A stretch of 61,410 nt of DNA from Candidatus Polarisedimenticola svalbardensis (lineage in GTDB: Bacteria; Acidobacteriota; Polarisedimenticolia; Polarisedimenticolales; Polarisedimenticolaceae), in NCBI GenBank assembly GCA_014764515.1, contig JACXWD010000017.1, positions 2,757 to 64,166 of the forward strand, in the 5' to 3' direction. Made by a program: the position numbers and the translations under genes. The first letter of the stretch is position 1. Every line of letters starts with the position of its first letter. Shown in pieces: positions 40,531 through 50,296 of this stretch. Below the pieces are notes generated by a model, which searched no databases, had not been told where the DNA came from, and saw only the letters and a program-made list of their open reading frames with translations.

Positions 40531-40845
40531 TTTCGGGGACAGGCACGAAACCCGGGTTTTGGGGACACCCTTGGGGGGCCGGGTAGACGTCAGCTGATTG
40601 AGATCACCCGGCTGAAGTAGACACATCCACTTCGATTTCAGCGCCCTTGTGCAACCGTCCTGGAGTGACGATTTAAAAAAGAGTCCCGCTGGTGCGGAAC
40701 TGTTTTCAAATCGACACTCCAGGACGGTTAATCATAAGAAGTTGGATAGGGCTGAGAGGCCGGATCCGAACTGCATGGCACGGGTGCCTCACTCTTACCT
40801 TTCAAGGGTGTCCCCGAAACTAGGGTTTCGGTTGCTGTCCCCGTT
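40531..40845. mobile_element. Nested palindromic non-coding element, copy 2
   Basis: The 340-base gap between htrA and the next regulator is filled by this element. It opens with TTTCGGGGACAGGCAC (40531-40546), then a second end GGGGACACCC (40561-40570), the conserved core with the stem at 40653-40729, the inverse inner end GGGTGTCCCCGAAA (40806-40819), and a decayed outer end GCTGTCCCCG (40834-40843). Thus the inner unit seems to sit in the loop of an outer hairpin like the empty one at 59496-59539. No credible gene is inside. It differs from copy 1 in much of the outer core, so the copies are not recent duplicates. Confidence 0.75.
40653..40729. other. Conserved 77-base stem-loop in element copy 2
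   Basis: Arms 40653-40667 and 40715-40729 pair perfectly over 15 bases; CGATTT/AAATCG continues the stem and GTCCCGC/GCGGAAC forms the tip with one C-A mismatch. Against copy 1, two arm pairs changed on both strands together. The spacing and the poly-A/T internal segment (AAAAAA facing TTTT) are kept. Confidence 0.7.
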
Positions 40846-40869
40846 TCTGACACGTGCTATCCTCCGGAT

Positions 40870-42273
40870 ATGATGACGCGGCCCAAGCCTCTGATCCTTG
40901 TCGTCGATGACGAGGAGGATATCCGCTCTTCTCTCCGAATGATCCTGGAGTACGAGGGCATGGAAATGGTGGAGGCCGCATCCGGCCCCGAGGCTCTGGA
41001 ACGGGCCGCTTCCTACGATCCTGACGTGGTCCTCCTGGACATCAAAATGCCCCGTATGGACGGCCTGGAAGTGCTCTCCACACTGGTTAAAAAGGATACC
41101 CGCGCGCCGGTGGTGATGATCTCCGGCCACGGCACCATCAGCACGGCTGTGGAGGCCACACGACTTGGCGCCTTCGATTTCATGGAGAAGCCGCTGGAGA
41201 GGGATCGGGTTCTTCTGGTTATCCGTAACGCCCTGGAGCAGCTGCGGCTTCAGCAGGAGAACCGACAGTTCCGCCACTCCCGCGAGGAGCGGTTCCGGAT
41301 GGTCGGTGATTCGCCATCCTTGAAGCAGGTCCAGGACGCCATTTCCCGGGCCGCCCCGACCAAGGCCGCAGTTCTGATAACCGGCGAATCCGGCAGCGGC
41401 AAGGAACTGGCCGCACGTGCGGTCCACCGAGGCAGCACAAGGAGTCGGGAACCGTTCATCCGGGTCAATTGCGCCGCCATTCCCGAGGAATTGATCGAAT
41501 CCGAACTGTTCGGGCACGTGAAGGGATCCTTCACGGGAGCAGTGAAGGACCAGGTCGGCAAGTTCGTCCAGGCCGATGGCGGCACTATTTTCCTCGACGA
41601 GATCGGCGATATGAGCCTCAGGACCCAATCCAAGGTGCTGCGAGTGCTGCAGGACGGAGAGGTCGAACCGGTAGGCGCCGCGAAATCTTTGACTGTGGAT
41701 GTCCGGGTGATCGCCGCTACGAACAAGGACCTGCCTGATGAGATCCGCGCCGGCCGGTTCCGCGAAGACCTGTACTTCCGGCTCAACGTCATCCCGATAA
41801 CCGTCCCGCCCCTGAGGGAACGTCGAGATGATATCGAGGGTCTGACGATCTGGTTCATAGATTCGTTCTGCAAGGAGAACAACGCCCGGGTCAAACAGTT
41901 TTCGCCCCAGGCCCTGGAACTGCTTCGCAACCTTCCGTGGCAGGGGAATATCCGGGAATTGCGCAACGCGGTGGAGCGCCTGTTGATCATGACTCCCGGC
42001 GAGACCATCGAGGCGACGGACATCCCTGCCGGCCTGGGGGCCGGTCTCGGGAGCCGGTCCGACGCGCCTGCAGGCGCCATGCTGATCCCGGGGGAAGGCT
42101 TGAGCCTGCAGGAGTTCAAGGAGTCAGCAGAGAAGGCGTTCCTGGAGGCCCGCCTCCGGGAGAACGACGGCAATGTCGCCGCAACCGCCAAGGCGATCAA
42201 GACGCCCCGCTCCAACCTGTACAAAAAGCTGGAGACCTATGGTCTGCAGCGAACCCGGGGTGGCGGCGCGTGA
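40870..42273 (+). CDS. NtrC-family sigma-54 response regulator (second)
   Basis: A 467-residue activator with receiver (Asp57 in VVLLDIKMPRMDG), AAA+ domain (Walker A GESGSGKE, contact loop GSFTGA, Walker B TIFLDEIGDM) and a C-terminal Fis-type helix-turn-helix (VAATAKAIKTPRSNLYKKLE). It resembles the NtrX branch in its receiver and short C-terminus. Its GTGA junction with the thiolase gene shows it is the first cistron of a coupled run to ftsX. No partner kinase is adjacent. The promoter is not evident; element copy 2 lies immediately upstream. Confidence 0.94.
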   Translation: MMTRPKPLILVVDDEEDIRSSLRMILEYEGMEMVEAASGPEALERAASYDPDVVLLDIKMPRMDGLEVLSTLVKKDTRAPVVMISGHGTISTAVEATRLGAFDFMEKPLERDRVLLVIRNALEQLRLQQENRQFRHSREERFRMVGDSPSLKQVQDAISRAAPTKAAVLITGESGSGKELAARAVHRGSTRSREPFIRVNCAAIPEELIESELFGHVKGSFTGAVKDQVGKFVQADGGTIFLDEIGDMSLRTQSKVLRVLQDGEVEPVGAAKSLTVDVRVIAATNKDLPDEIRAGRFREDLYFRLNVIPITVPPLRERRDDIEGLTIWFIDSFCKENNARVKQFSPQALELLRNLPWQGNIRELRNAVERLLIMTPGETIEATDIPAGLGAGLGSRSDAPAGAMLIPGEGLSLQEFKESAEKAFLEARLRENDGNVAATAKAIKTPRSNLYKKLETYGLQRTRGGGA

Positions 42274-43565
42274 CGGCTCCCTCCGATGTGGTGGTGGTGG
42301 CAGGTGCGAGGACGCCGTTTATCAAGTCGTGGACCTCGTTCCGGCATATCCATCCGGTCGAACTGGGACGGATCGTTGCGCGAGAGGTTGTGGAGCGAGC
42401 CGAAATCGATCCGGCGGAGGTAGACGAACTCATCGCCGGCAACATCGCCACGCCGGCCGACTCCAGCAACATCGCCCGTGTTATCCAGCTGCGAGCCGGT
42501 ATACCCGATCGGGTCCCGGCCTTCACAGTCAATCGCAACTGTGCTTCCGGGCTGCAGTGCCTGGTGGACGCCGCCTACCGTATTCGCGCCGGCCATGCCG
42601 ACCTGATCGTGGTGGTGGCGGTGGAATCGATGTCCTCGGTGCCACTCCTGCTCAAGCCGGAGGCCGAAAAGATCTGGGTGGATGCCGGACGTTCCCGGTC
42701 CGCCCTGGGCCGGCTCGCGGCGTTCAGCCGACTGCGCCCTTCACATCTGGTCCCCGACCCTGCATTGCCCAAGGGCCTTACCGATCCGGTTTCCGGCCTC
42801 AATATGGGTGAAACCGCGGAGAAACTGGCTCGCGAGTTCGGGATCGGCCGTGAGGAGCAGGATCATTTCGCCCTCCGCTCCCACCAGCAGGCCGCTGCCG
42901 CCTGGGCCGAAGGGAAAATGGACGACGAGGTCCTGCCGGTCCCCCTGGCGCCCGGGTACAACGCGGCGGCCGACCGTGACAACGGGATCCGGGATGCCCA
43001 GACCATGGAGGCCCTGGCCGGTCTGAAACCGATCTTCGATCGCCGTTACGGTACGGTGACCGCCGGCAATGCGTCCCAGATCACAGACGGCGCCGTGGCC
43101 CTGGTGCTGGCTTCACGGCGTTTCGTCACCGAGCGGATGCTCGAGAACATGGGAACCATCAGGTCCTGGGGATTTGCAGGATGTGATCCGTCCCGCATGG
43201 GGCTGGGGCCGGTGCTGGCCACGCCTCGTGCGTTGGCCCAGGCCGGCAACATGTCTTTGTCGCGGATCGGCCTGGTTGAGATCAACGAAGCGTTTTCCGC
43301 ACAGGTTCTGGCCTGCCTCAAGGCTTTCGGCTCCAGGGAATTCAGCCGCAGACACCTGGGCGGAGAGCCTGTAGGCGATATCGATCCGTCGCGCCTGAAC
43401 GTCAATGGAGGGGCCATCGCTCTTGGCCATCCGGTAGGCGCGTCCGGAGGACGGCTGGTCCTGACCCTGCTGCACGAAATGGCCCGCCGGGATCAGGTCC
43501 TGGGGCTGGCGACCCTTTGTGTTGGCGGCGGCCAGGGCGCCGCCATGGTTCTGGAGCGCTCATGA
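42270..43565 (+). CDS. Acetyl-CoA acyltransferase (thiolase)
   Basis: A 431-residue thiolase, probably the FadI/FadA-type enzyme of beta-oxidation that cleaves 3-ketoacyl-CoA. The acylated cysteine is Cys91 (NRNCASGLQ), the catalytic His lies in GGAIALGHPVGASGGR and the second Cys in LATLCVGGGQG. Start is GTG 42270, overlapping the regulator's stop (GTGA). It overlaps the next gene, FadJ-like, by four bases; the two should form the trifunctional complex. Confidence 0.9.
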   Translation: MTAPSDVVVVAGARTPFIKSWTSFRHIHPVELGRIVAREVVERAEIDPAEVDELIAGNIATPADSSNIARVIQLRAGIPDRVPAFTVNRNCASGLQCLVDAAYRIRAGHADLIVVVAVESMSSVPLLLKPEAEKIWVDAGRSRSALGRLAAFSRLRPSHLVPDPALPKGLTDPVSGLNMGETAEKLAREFGIGREEQDHFALRSHQQAAAAWAEGKMDDEVLPVPLAPGYNAAADRDNGIRDAQTMEALAGLKPIFDRRYGTVTAGNASQITDGAVALVLASRRFVTERMLENMGTIRSWGFAGCDPSRMGLGPVLATPRALAQAGNMSLSRIGLVEINEAFSAQVLACLKAFGSREFSRRHLGGEPVGDIDPSRLNVNGGAIALGHPVGASGGRLVLTLLHEMARRDQVLGLATLCVGGGQGAAMVLERS

Positions 43566-45727
43566 GCGCAACTGCCGGCATTCGCGACCATCTCGAGGCT
43601 GATGGGATTCTCCACGTTGTATTCGACCAGCCGGAACGGCCGGTGAATCTGCTGGACGGAGAGCTGCTGAAAAGGCTGTCGGCGATCCTGGAACAGGTTC
43701 GGGTCGAAGAGCAGGTGAAGGGTGTCCTGTTCCGCAGCGCCAAGCCCGAGAATTTCCTGGCCGGGATGGATATCGATTCGTTGTCGGGTATCGATGATGC
43801 TTACAGGGCGTCGGAAGGCGCCCGGTTCGGGCAGACGGTATTCCAGAAGCTGGCCGACCTCTCGATCCCTACCGCCTGCGCCATCCAGGGCGGTTGCATG
43901 GGAGGCGGCACCGAACTGGCCCTGGCCTGCGACATCCGGCTGGCAGGAGAACATCCGACCACCCTGATCGGCCTCCCGGAAGTCCGCATCGGAATCATTC
44001 CCGGATTCGGTGGAACCCAGCGCCTCCCGCGGCTGGTTGGATTCACGAAGGCTGTGGATATGATCGTCGCCGGCCGCAGATTGAATTCTCGACAGGCGCT
44101 GCGTGCCGGCCTGGTGGACGAGATCGTTCTGCCTGGAAGGCTTGAAGCCCGGGCGGTGGCGCTGCTGCGCCAGGCTGCAGACGGCGGGGACCGGCCTCGG
44201 GCCGGTATCCGTGGCAGAAGGTCTGCCGGCACCCGGATGCTGGATTGGGCGGCCGCCACCGTTCCACCGGTGCGGCGCTGGGTCCTGAACGAGGCCCGGC
44301 GGAAACTGACCGTCAAAGCCGACCCGATGCATTACCCGGCGCCGTACCGCGCCCTGGAAGCCCTGGACGCTGCGGTCTCCCTGCCGCTGCCACAGGGACT
44401 GGATATCGAGGCCCGGATCATCGGCGAACTGATACCGGGGGAAACCGCACGGAATCTGATGTGGCTGTTCCGGAGCCAGGCCGCCTTCCGCAAACCGTCA
44501 GGGAGCGCGGGCGGTACGTCGCGCAAGGTTGCCAAGGCCGGTGTGATCGGCGCCGGCATCATGGGAGGCGGCATCGCCGCCCTCATCGCGGACCAGGACA
44601 TCCCGGTCCGCCTCAAGGATCTCCGGTTCGACCCGATCCTGACCGCATTGAGGACGGCGCGGGAGGGTTGGAATCGGAAAGTGCGGCGAGGCCGACTGGA
44701 CCCTGGACAACGTGATGAGCGCATGGCCCGGATCGCCCCGACCGTTCACACCTCCGGGTTCACCCGCTGTGACCTGGTGGTGGAGGCAGTGGTGGAGGAC
44801 CTGGAGGTAAAGCAGCAGGTGCTGGCCGAGCTGGAGCCTCTCATGGCGGATCGCGCCGTGTTCGCATCCAACACCTCCTCCATCCCGATCGGCGAGATTG
44901 CCGCTGCCGCCGCCAGGCCGGACCGGGTCGTCGGCCTTCATTTCTTCAACCCGGTGGACCGCATGCCCCTGGTGGAAGTGATCGCTGGCCCCGAAAGCTC
45001 TGCCGATGCGGTTGCCACGGTTCGGGATTTCGCGCTCCGGCTCGGCAAGTTGCCGATTGTAGTGAAGGACAGTCCGGGATTCCTGGTGAACCGGATCCTG
45101 ATGTTCTACCTGGGCGAAGCGATCCGTCTCCTGGAGGAGGGGGTCCGGATCGATGCGGTGGATGCCGCCATGACCCGGTTCGGGATGCCGCTGGGGCCGT
45201 TCGCGCTTATGGATGAGATCGGCCTGGATACGGTGCTGCATGTGGCCCGGGTGCTGCAAGCCGCCTACGGCAAGCGGGCGGAAGGATCCACCCGGGCCCT
45301 GGAATCGTTGATTCTCTCCGAACGGCGCGGCGTACGGGCAGGTGGTGGATTCTATCGATACCGGCGCGGGAAGAGGACGTTGCCGGATCCGGAAGCGTAC
45401 AGCCTGTCCGGAGCCCGTGAACCCCGGGATCTGCCGCCGGAAACGATCCAGGAGCGCCTGGTGCTGGCCATGGTCAACGAGGCGGCGGTCTGTCTTGAAG
45501 ACGGCGTGGTGGAGCGGCCGGTGGACCTGGATATCGCCATGGTGACCGGCACCGGGTTCCCACCGTTCCGTGGTGGATTGCTGCGCTATGCCGACTCCAA
45601 CGGAATTGCCGTTACCGTGGACCGGCTCGCCCGGCTGGCCGATGCCCACGGCGAACGGTTCCGGCCGGCCGGTCTTTTGCGGGAGATGGTGATGCGCCAG
45701 AAGCTGTTTTACGGGGACGGAAAGTGA
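43562..45727 (+). CDS. FadJ/FadB-type enoyl-CoA hydratase / 3-hydroxyacyl-CoA dehydrogenase
   Basis: A 721-residue fusion of a crotonase domain (about 5-190, with oxyanion segments MDIDSLSG and [15 protein letters not shown]) and an NAD-dependent 3-hydroxyacyl-CoA dehydrogenase ([17 protein letters not shown] near 330, [15 protein letters not shown], and two C-terminal helical domains). It carries out the hydration and oxidation steps of beta-oxidation with the thiolase encoded upstream. ATG 43562 overlaps the thiolase stop; its own stop overlaps the GTG of ftsE. Confidence 0.93.
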   Translation: MSATAGIRDHLEADGILHVVFDQPERPVNLLDGELLKRLSAILEQVRVEEQVKGVLFRSAKPENFLAGMDIDSLSGIDDAYRASEGARFGQTVFQKLADLSIPTACAIQGGCMGGGTELALACDIRLAGEHPTTLIGLPEVRIGIIPGFGGTQRLPRLVGFTKAVDMIVAGRRLNSRQALRAGLVDEIVLPGRLEARAVALLRQAADGGDRPRAGIRGRRSAGTRMLDWAAATVPPVRRWVLNEARRKLTVKADPMHYPAPYRALEALDAAVSLPLPQGLDIEARIIGELIPGETARNLMWLFRSQAAFRKPSGSAGGTSRKVAKAGVIGAGIMGGGIAALIADQDIPVRLKDLRFDPILTALRTAREGWNRKVRRGRLDPGQRDERMARIAPTVHTSGFTRCDLVVEAVVEDLEVKQQVLAELEPLMADRAVFASNTSSIPIGEIAAAAARPDRVVGLHFFNPVDRMPLVEVIAGPESSADAVATVRDFALRLGKLPIVVKDSPGFLVNRILMFYLGEAIRLLEEGVRIDAVDAAMTRFGMPLGPFALMDEIGLDTVLHVARVLQAAYGKRAEGSTRALESLILSERRGVRAGGGFYRYRRGKRTLPDPEAYSLSGAREPRDLPPETIQERLVLAMVNEAAVCLEDGVVERPVDLDIAMVTGTGFPPFRGGLLRYADSNGIAVTVDRLARLADAHGERFRPAGLLREMVMRQKLFYGDGK

Positions 45728-46392
45728 TCCGCCTCTACGACGTTGGAATGAAATACCCGGGCGGCGCCGTGGCCCTGGCCCATGTGGATCTGTCGGTGGC
45801 CGCCGGCGAGTTTGTTTTTCTGGTTGGGCCGTCAGGAGCGGGGAAGACAACGCTGCTTCGACTGATGCTTCGTCATGAGCTGCCTTCGGAAGGAGAGATC
45901 CTCGTTGGCGGACGCAACGTCGGCGCGCTCCCTCCGGGCAGGATACCGGCCCTGCGCCGGTCCATCGGGGTGGTCTTCCAGGACTTCAAGCTGATCCGGC
46001 GAAAAACAGCCCTTGAAAACGTGGCCTACGTCCTCAACGTGGCCGGCTACTCCCCCAAGGAGCAGAAGCGTCGAGCCTACGAGGCGCTCAGGGGAGTCGG
46101 CTTGCACCACAGGCTGGGAACCTACCCCCATGCCCTTTCGGGCGGTGAGCAGCAGCGCGTCGCCATCGCCCGGGCGATCGTCGGCGAGCCGGCGCTTCTG
46201 CTGGCGGATGAACCGACCGGTAACCTGGATCCCGACCTGTCCTACGAGATCATGAAGCTGTTCCGTGAGATCAACTCCCGAGGCACCACTGTTGTGGTGG
46301 CCACCCATGATCGGGAGCTGGTGCACCGCATGCAGAAACGAACCGTTCGTCTGGAACACGGCCGGGTGGTGGAAACGGGAGTGGAGTCATGA
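45724..46392 (+). CDS. ftsE: Cell division ABC transporter ATPase FtsE
   Basis: The 222-residue ATPase has Walker [10 protein letters not shown], signature [15 protein letters not shown], Walker [13 protein letters not shown] and a switch His in [11 protein letters not shown]. With FtsX it controls periplasmic peptidoglycan hydrolases at the division site. GTG start in a GTGA overlap with the fadJ-like gene; overlaps ftsX by four bases. FtsE rather than a lipoprotein or macrolide exporter ATPase is supported by the small size and the ftsX partner. Confidence 0.93.
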   Translation: MIRLYDVGMKYPGGAVALAHVDLSVAAGEFVFLVGPSGAGKTTLLRLMLRHELPSEGEILVGGRNVGALPPGRIPALRRSIGVVFQDFKLIRRKTALENVAYVLNVAGYSPKEQKRRAYEALRGVGLHHRLGTYPHALSGGEQQRVAIARAIVGEPALLLADEPTGNLDPDLSYEIMKLFREINSRGTTVVVATHDRELVHRMQKRTVRLEHGRVVETGVES

Positions 46393-47324
46393 GCCGTCTT
46401 CGCGCCAGGCTCGGGTACTACTTCCGCGACGCCTGGGAGTCGGTCCGCTTCAGCCCGGCGGTGACCCTGCTGGCGTTCGGCACACTGCTGGTGGTGCTGC
46501 TGGTTTCCGGCGCCGCGCTCCTTCTGATGTCCAATATCGGCGCCCGGCTGGAAGGGGTGCGCAGCGAAGTCCGGGTGGACGTGTACCTCCTCGAGGAGAT
46601 CACCGAAGCGGAGCGTGCATCGATCCGCGAATCGTTGGAGTCCGCCGCAGGTGCGGCCCGGATCGACTACGTGGATAAGGAACGTGCCCTGGCCCGGTTC
46701 GAGGAATGGTTCGGATCTACCGTGGATCTGGCTGACAGCCTGCGTGACAATCCGCTGCCTGCTTCGTTCCAGGTATTCCTGGATCCGGACAGGGCGGCCG
46801 GTGGCGCCGCAGCCGGCCTGGCGAGCCGTGTCGGAGAAATGGCCGGAGTGGAGGAAGTGCGTTACGACCGGGCCTGGCTGGACCGGGTGGACGCTCTGCT
46901 GACGCTGGTGCGGGCCGGTGGCACCCTGGTCGGAGTGGCGGTGCTGGTGGTGGTGATTTTTGTAGTCGCCAGCGTTCTGAGACTGGCGGTGTTCGCCCGA
47001 AGGGACGAGATAGAGATCATGCTCCTGGTCGGGGCAACCCCCGGATTCGTCCGGGGGCCGTTCCTGGTGGCCGGACTGGCCATGGGTCTATTCAGCGGCG
47101 CCGCGGCTCTGGCGCTGGTGGAACTGCTGCGCCGGATATTTCTTTCCAACAGCGGAGAACAGGGTGCGGTGCTGGTCTCCATGCTGGCCGGCAACCCGTT
47201 GGGAACTTCCCAGTCGATCCTGCTGCTGGTGACGGGCGTACTGGTCAGCCTGCTGGCATCCTTCGTCGCGGTGCGTCAGGACATGGGGTCGCGGACTGCC
47301 GGTCAGAAATCGAAAACGATGTAG
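46389..47324 (+). CDS. ftsX: Cell division protein FtsX
   Basis: A 311-residue membrane partner of FtsE with four helices (about 22-45, 180-205, 225-250, 280-300) and a periplasmic loop after the first (RVDVYLLEEITEAERASI...). The RDEIEIMLLVGATPGFVRGPF segment is the typical FtsX coupling region. The end overlaps the convergent gene by 22 bases. Confidence 0.92.
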   Translation: MSRLRARLGYYFRDAWESVRFSPAVTLLAFGTLLVVLLVSGAALLLMSNIGARLEGVRSEVRVDVYLLEEITEAERASIRESLESAAGAARIDYVDKERALARFEEWFGSTVDLADSLRDNPLPASFQVFLDPDRAAGGAAAGLASRVGEMAGVEEVRYDRAWLDRVDALLTLVRAGGTLVGVAVLVVVIFVVASVLRLAVFARRDEIEIMLLVGATPGFVRGPFLVAGLAMGLFSGAAALALVELLRRIFLSNSGEQGAVLVSMLAGNPLGTSQSILLLVTGVLVSLLASFVAVRQDMGSRTAGQKSKTM

Positions 47325-50296
47325 AAATCCATGCGGGTGCCGCCCTTGTTCGCTTTGGTCTTGTTGATGCCGATCGGAACGGTGCCGCCGCCGAAATCGA
47401 GCTCATACTGGGTGTAATCCAGCCGCCGCGCCCAGCTCCAGTTCATCTGCAACCCCAGGATGTACGCCTGCAACCCGAAACCGTAGGACGCCCGCCCGTC
47501 CTGTAACCGGTTGTTTTCGTCATCCCAGAACGAGAACGGCACCGACTCGGAAGTGGCCGGATCGATGCGGACACCTCCGAAGCCCAGGAAGTACTCCGGG
47601 TCGTAAAAAAGGTCGTCGGGCAGGGAGGCGGCGCCTACATCAAAGAACAGGAACCCACGAACCGGCCCCAGGTTCCCGAATGTGAACGGCAAGGCCTCCA
47701 GCAACGGGAACCGCAGCTCCAGGTTGCTCCAGGCGATTTTCGAGCCGAAGAACTCGCGATACTCGAAGCCCCGTAACTGGTTGATGCCGCCGAAGGCCTG
47801 GAAGCTGACCCGGTCACCGGCGCCGTACGTGCTGCCGACTCTCCAGGCCAGGGTTGATCGCCGGGTCAGTTGTTTGTACGTCCTGAAATCCAGGTTGTAC
47901 TGCAGGATGTCGCCTTCCGTGTCCCCGGAGACGTGAGCGCCGTACAAGGCGGAAACGGAGAACCTCTTGCCCTGCGCCGGCCCGTACTGCATGTACCTGG
48001 TGGTGTCACCTACCAGTCCGATCCTTGCAGTGGCGTGGGTGCTGCCGGTCCTCGAGAACTGGGGTATGCCTCCGGGAGACGTGCCGACCAGATCGTCCTG
48101 TGTGCCGTCCAGGATGCCTACGCTGCCCTCGACCCGGTAGAACCGGCTGAATGGATACTCGATGAACACGTTGCCGCCGCTGGTGCGCTGGATCTGATCC
48201 CGGCTGATATTGCCGGCGTTGTCCGCCAGCAGGAAGTAGTCCCTCTGGTCGAACGCCACGGCGCCCCAGTTGAACCGCTTCTTTAAGTTGGTGTACTGCA
48301 CCACCGAGTTGGCGAATTCCGAAACCGACGTCAGGGAGACCATTACGCGCTGATCTCCCAGGAGATCGGAGAACCGGATAAAGGAGTTGGTGAGGAACGT
48401 GCCGTCATTGGCGACGCCGACGCTGACGCTTGGGGTCTCGATATCCCAGCTCGTTTTGAACGGATGCTTGCGGTCGGCGTCCATGCCCAGGCGCATCGGC
48501 GGCTCGAACTGCTCCGCTTCGGCAGTGTCGTCGCCGGCCCCGTCGTCGGGATCCCGCGGCTCGATGACGTTCTCCTCCGGCTGCTGCACCGGCATGCGGT
48601 ACAGCTGGAAGGCGCCGGTGAAGAACGCGTTGAATACCAGGTAGGGCTCGTCTTCTTCATCCGTCAGTTCCACAGGCTCCAGGCAACCGCCGACTACGTC
48701 GGTGAGCTGCCGGACCTGTCCGGTGGCCAGGTCCATGGAGTAAATGTTGAAGACCCCGTTCGGGTCCCGGTCCGAGGAGAAGTGGATCGTCTGGTTATCC
48801 ACGGAATAGGACGGCCCGAGATCACTGTAAGGACCGAAGGTGATCTGGGTCTTGCGGGACGAATCGCTGAGATCCACCGACAGGATTTTCCAGTGCTCGC
48901 CGATCCTGCGGTTGTACAGCAGGCTTGCACCGTCGGAGGAGTACCACGGGTTGGCGTCAAAGAAATCGTCCGAGGTCAGGTTGCGGAATTCGCCGGACGC
49001 GAAGTCGTATTCGAACAGGTCGACCACGCCCTTGAGGTTGCCCTGAAACGCGACCTTGCTGCCGTTCGGGGAAAAGGAAGGACTACCTGCCTGATAGATC
49101 TCGCCCATGGAGATGTTGTGCAGTGCCTTGCCGGTGAGGGCGTTGAACACGAACAGCCGTCGTCGCCCCTCTTTCTTCACGAACACGGCCACATCGTCGC
49201 CTACCGGTGACCACGCCAGGGAACGGCGTCCGCTGAAGGCGTCGATTTCCAGTTGCTCGTACTTGTTGGTGTAGCCCTTGGTCAGGTTCCGGATCAACTT
49301 GCCGTCGGAGGCGGACAGGATCACCAGGTCCATCTCGGGCTTGGGCGAGGAGAAAGCGGCGATCAATTCCCCGGAAGGTGAGAGCGCCGATGAGATGGTG
49401 GAAATCGATCGCCCGCGCTTTTTCAGGCCGATACGGGTGCCGTAGTCGTCGGGCGATTTCTTTTCCAGCAGCACCGGGAAGTACTTCTTCCTCAGGTAGC
49501 GATTGAACTTCCTGTTGAACTCTTCCAGATCGTACCCGAAGGAATCCTTGACCGCCTTTTCGATGGCGTTGGCCAGCAGGACCTTGCGGTACTCATAAAT
49601 GAAGTTCCTGAGCCCTTCCTTGCCGTGCTCTTGCTCGATGAAATCGAAGGCGGCGTGCCCGTACCTGTAGGCATAGAATGACTGGGTCGAGAACGCCTGG
49701 ATCGGCGGCAGGAAGTTGTTGACCACCGCGTCCCGTATGACCATGCGGTCGAAGTTGTTCTCGTCGTCGGCCAGATAGGAGGCCATGCCCTCCATCAGCC
49801 AGGTCGGGGCGTTGGAACGCAATGCCCGCCCCAGGCTTCCTTCGAAGAATATCGAGTACTGGAAAATGTGGACCAGTTCGTGGCCGATCAGGTTGTAAAG
49901 CTCGTCCGGGGGTAGGTCGATCGGCATGACCATGCGGTTCTGTACCGGTTCGGCGAAGGCGGCGACCCCGTCCGGCAGTTCGGCCAGGGTGATGTTGGTC
50001 TGGCGGAATTCCTGATGGGTCTTGTAGATGATCAGGGGAATGCGTACGCGCAACTCGTGATCCAGGTCGGCGCTGATCTTCCGGTAGTTGCTCTCGGCAT
50101 AGGAGATGATGTCTTCAAGAAAAGGCTCTTCCTCGGGGTAGTAATAGATATCGAAATGAGGCGACTCGTAACGTTCCCACTGGAACTGGTTGTATGCGAT
50201 TTTGTTCTTCCCGAAATACTGGGCGAACACCGGTGTGCCGGCGAAAAGAAACGCAACCGCGAGGAGTGCTGCGATCGATCGACTGATATTCTTCAT
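47303..50296 (-). CDS. Three-part envelope protein: HExxH peptidase, TolB-like propeller, outer-membrane barrel
   Basis: A 997-residue protein with signal peptide (cleavage likely after VFA, about residue 25). Part one (about 30-290) is a gluzincin-like peptidase: HELVH at 139-143 and the third ligand Glu169 in WLMEGMASY, 25 residues later. Part two (about 300-600) has five or six TolB/PD40-type beta-propeller repeats (SPSFSPNGSKVAFQG, NPWYSSDGASLLYN, GPSYSVDNQTIHFSSDRD). Part three (about 640-997) looks like a BamA/Omp85-type outer-membrane barrel with LRGFEYREF and a C-terminal Phe. The parts suggest a cell-surface or periplasmic protease anchored in the outer membrane. It overlaps the upstream TPR gene (ATGA). 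Confidence 0.85.
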   Translation of the reverse strand: MKNISRSIAALLAVAFLFAGTPVFAQYFGKNKIAYNQFQWERYESPHFDIYYYPEEEPFLEDIISYAESNYRKISADLDHELRVRIPLIIYKTHQEFRQTNITLAELPDGVAAFAEPVQNRMVMPIDLPPDELYNLIGHELVHIFQYSIFFEGSLGRALRSNAPTWLMEGMASYLADDENNFDRMVIRDAVVNNFLPPIQAFSTQSFYAYRYGHAAFDFIEQEHGKEGLRNFIYEYRKVLLANAIEKAVKDSFGYDLEEFNRKFNRYLRKKYFPVLLEKKSPDDYGTRIGLKKRGRSISTISSALSPSGELIAAFSSPKPEMDLVILSASDGKLIRNLTKGYTNKYEQLEIDAFSGRRSLAWSPVGDDVAVFVKKEGRRRLFVFNALTGKALHNISMGEIYQAGSPSFSPNGSKVAFQGNLKGVVDLFEYDFASGEFRNLTSDDFFDANPWYSSDGASLLYNRRIGEHWKILSVDLSDSSRKTQITFGPYSDLGPSYSVDNQTIHFSSDRDPNGVFNIYSMDLATGQVRQLTDVVGGCLEPVELTDEEDEPYLVFNAFFTGAFQLYRMPVQQPEENVIEPRDPDDGAGDDTAEAEQFEPPMRLGMDADRKHPFKTSWDIETPSVSVGVANDGTFLTNSFIRFSDLLGDQRVMVSLTSVSEFANSVVQYTNLKKRFNWGAVAFDQRDYFLLADNAGNISRDQIQRTSGGNVFIEYPFSRFYRVEGSVGILDGTQDDLVGTSPGGIPQFSRTGSTHATARIGLVGDTTRYMQYGPAQGKRFSVSALYGAHVSGDTEGDILQYNLDFRTYKQLTRRSTLAWRVGSTYGAGDRVSFQAFGGINQLRGFEYREFFGSKIAWSNLELRFPLLEALPFTFGNLGPVRGFLFFDVGAASLPDDLFYDPEYFLGFGGVRIDPATSESVPFSFWDDENNRLQDGRASYGFGLQAYILGLQMNWSWARRLDYTQYELDFGGGTVPIGINKTKANKGGTRMDFYIVFDF

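Noticed and set aside
40780-40796. TGGCACGGGTGCC in element copy 2 as a sigma-54 promoter for the second NtrC gene
   Set aside because: No GC at the required 12-base distance and no TTGC; it is a small hairpin within the element.
44498-45850. 450-codon minus-strand frame opposite the fadJ-like gene
   Set aside because: Antisense shadow; it also spans the fadJ/ftsE overlap.
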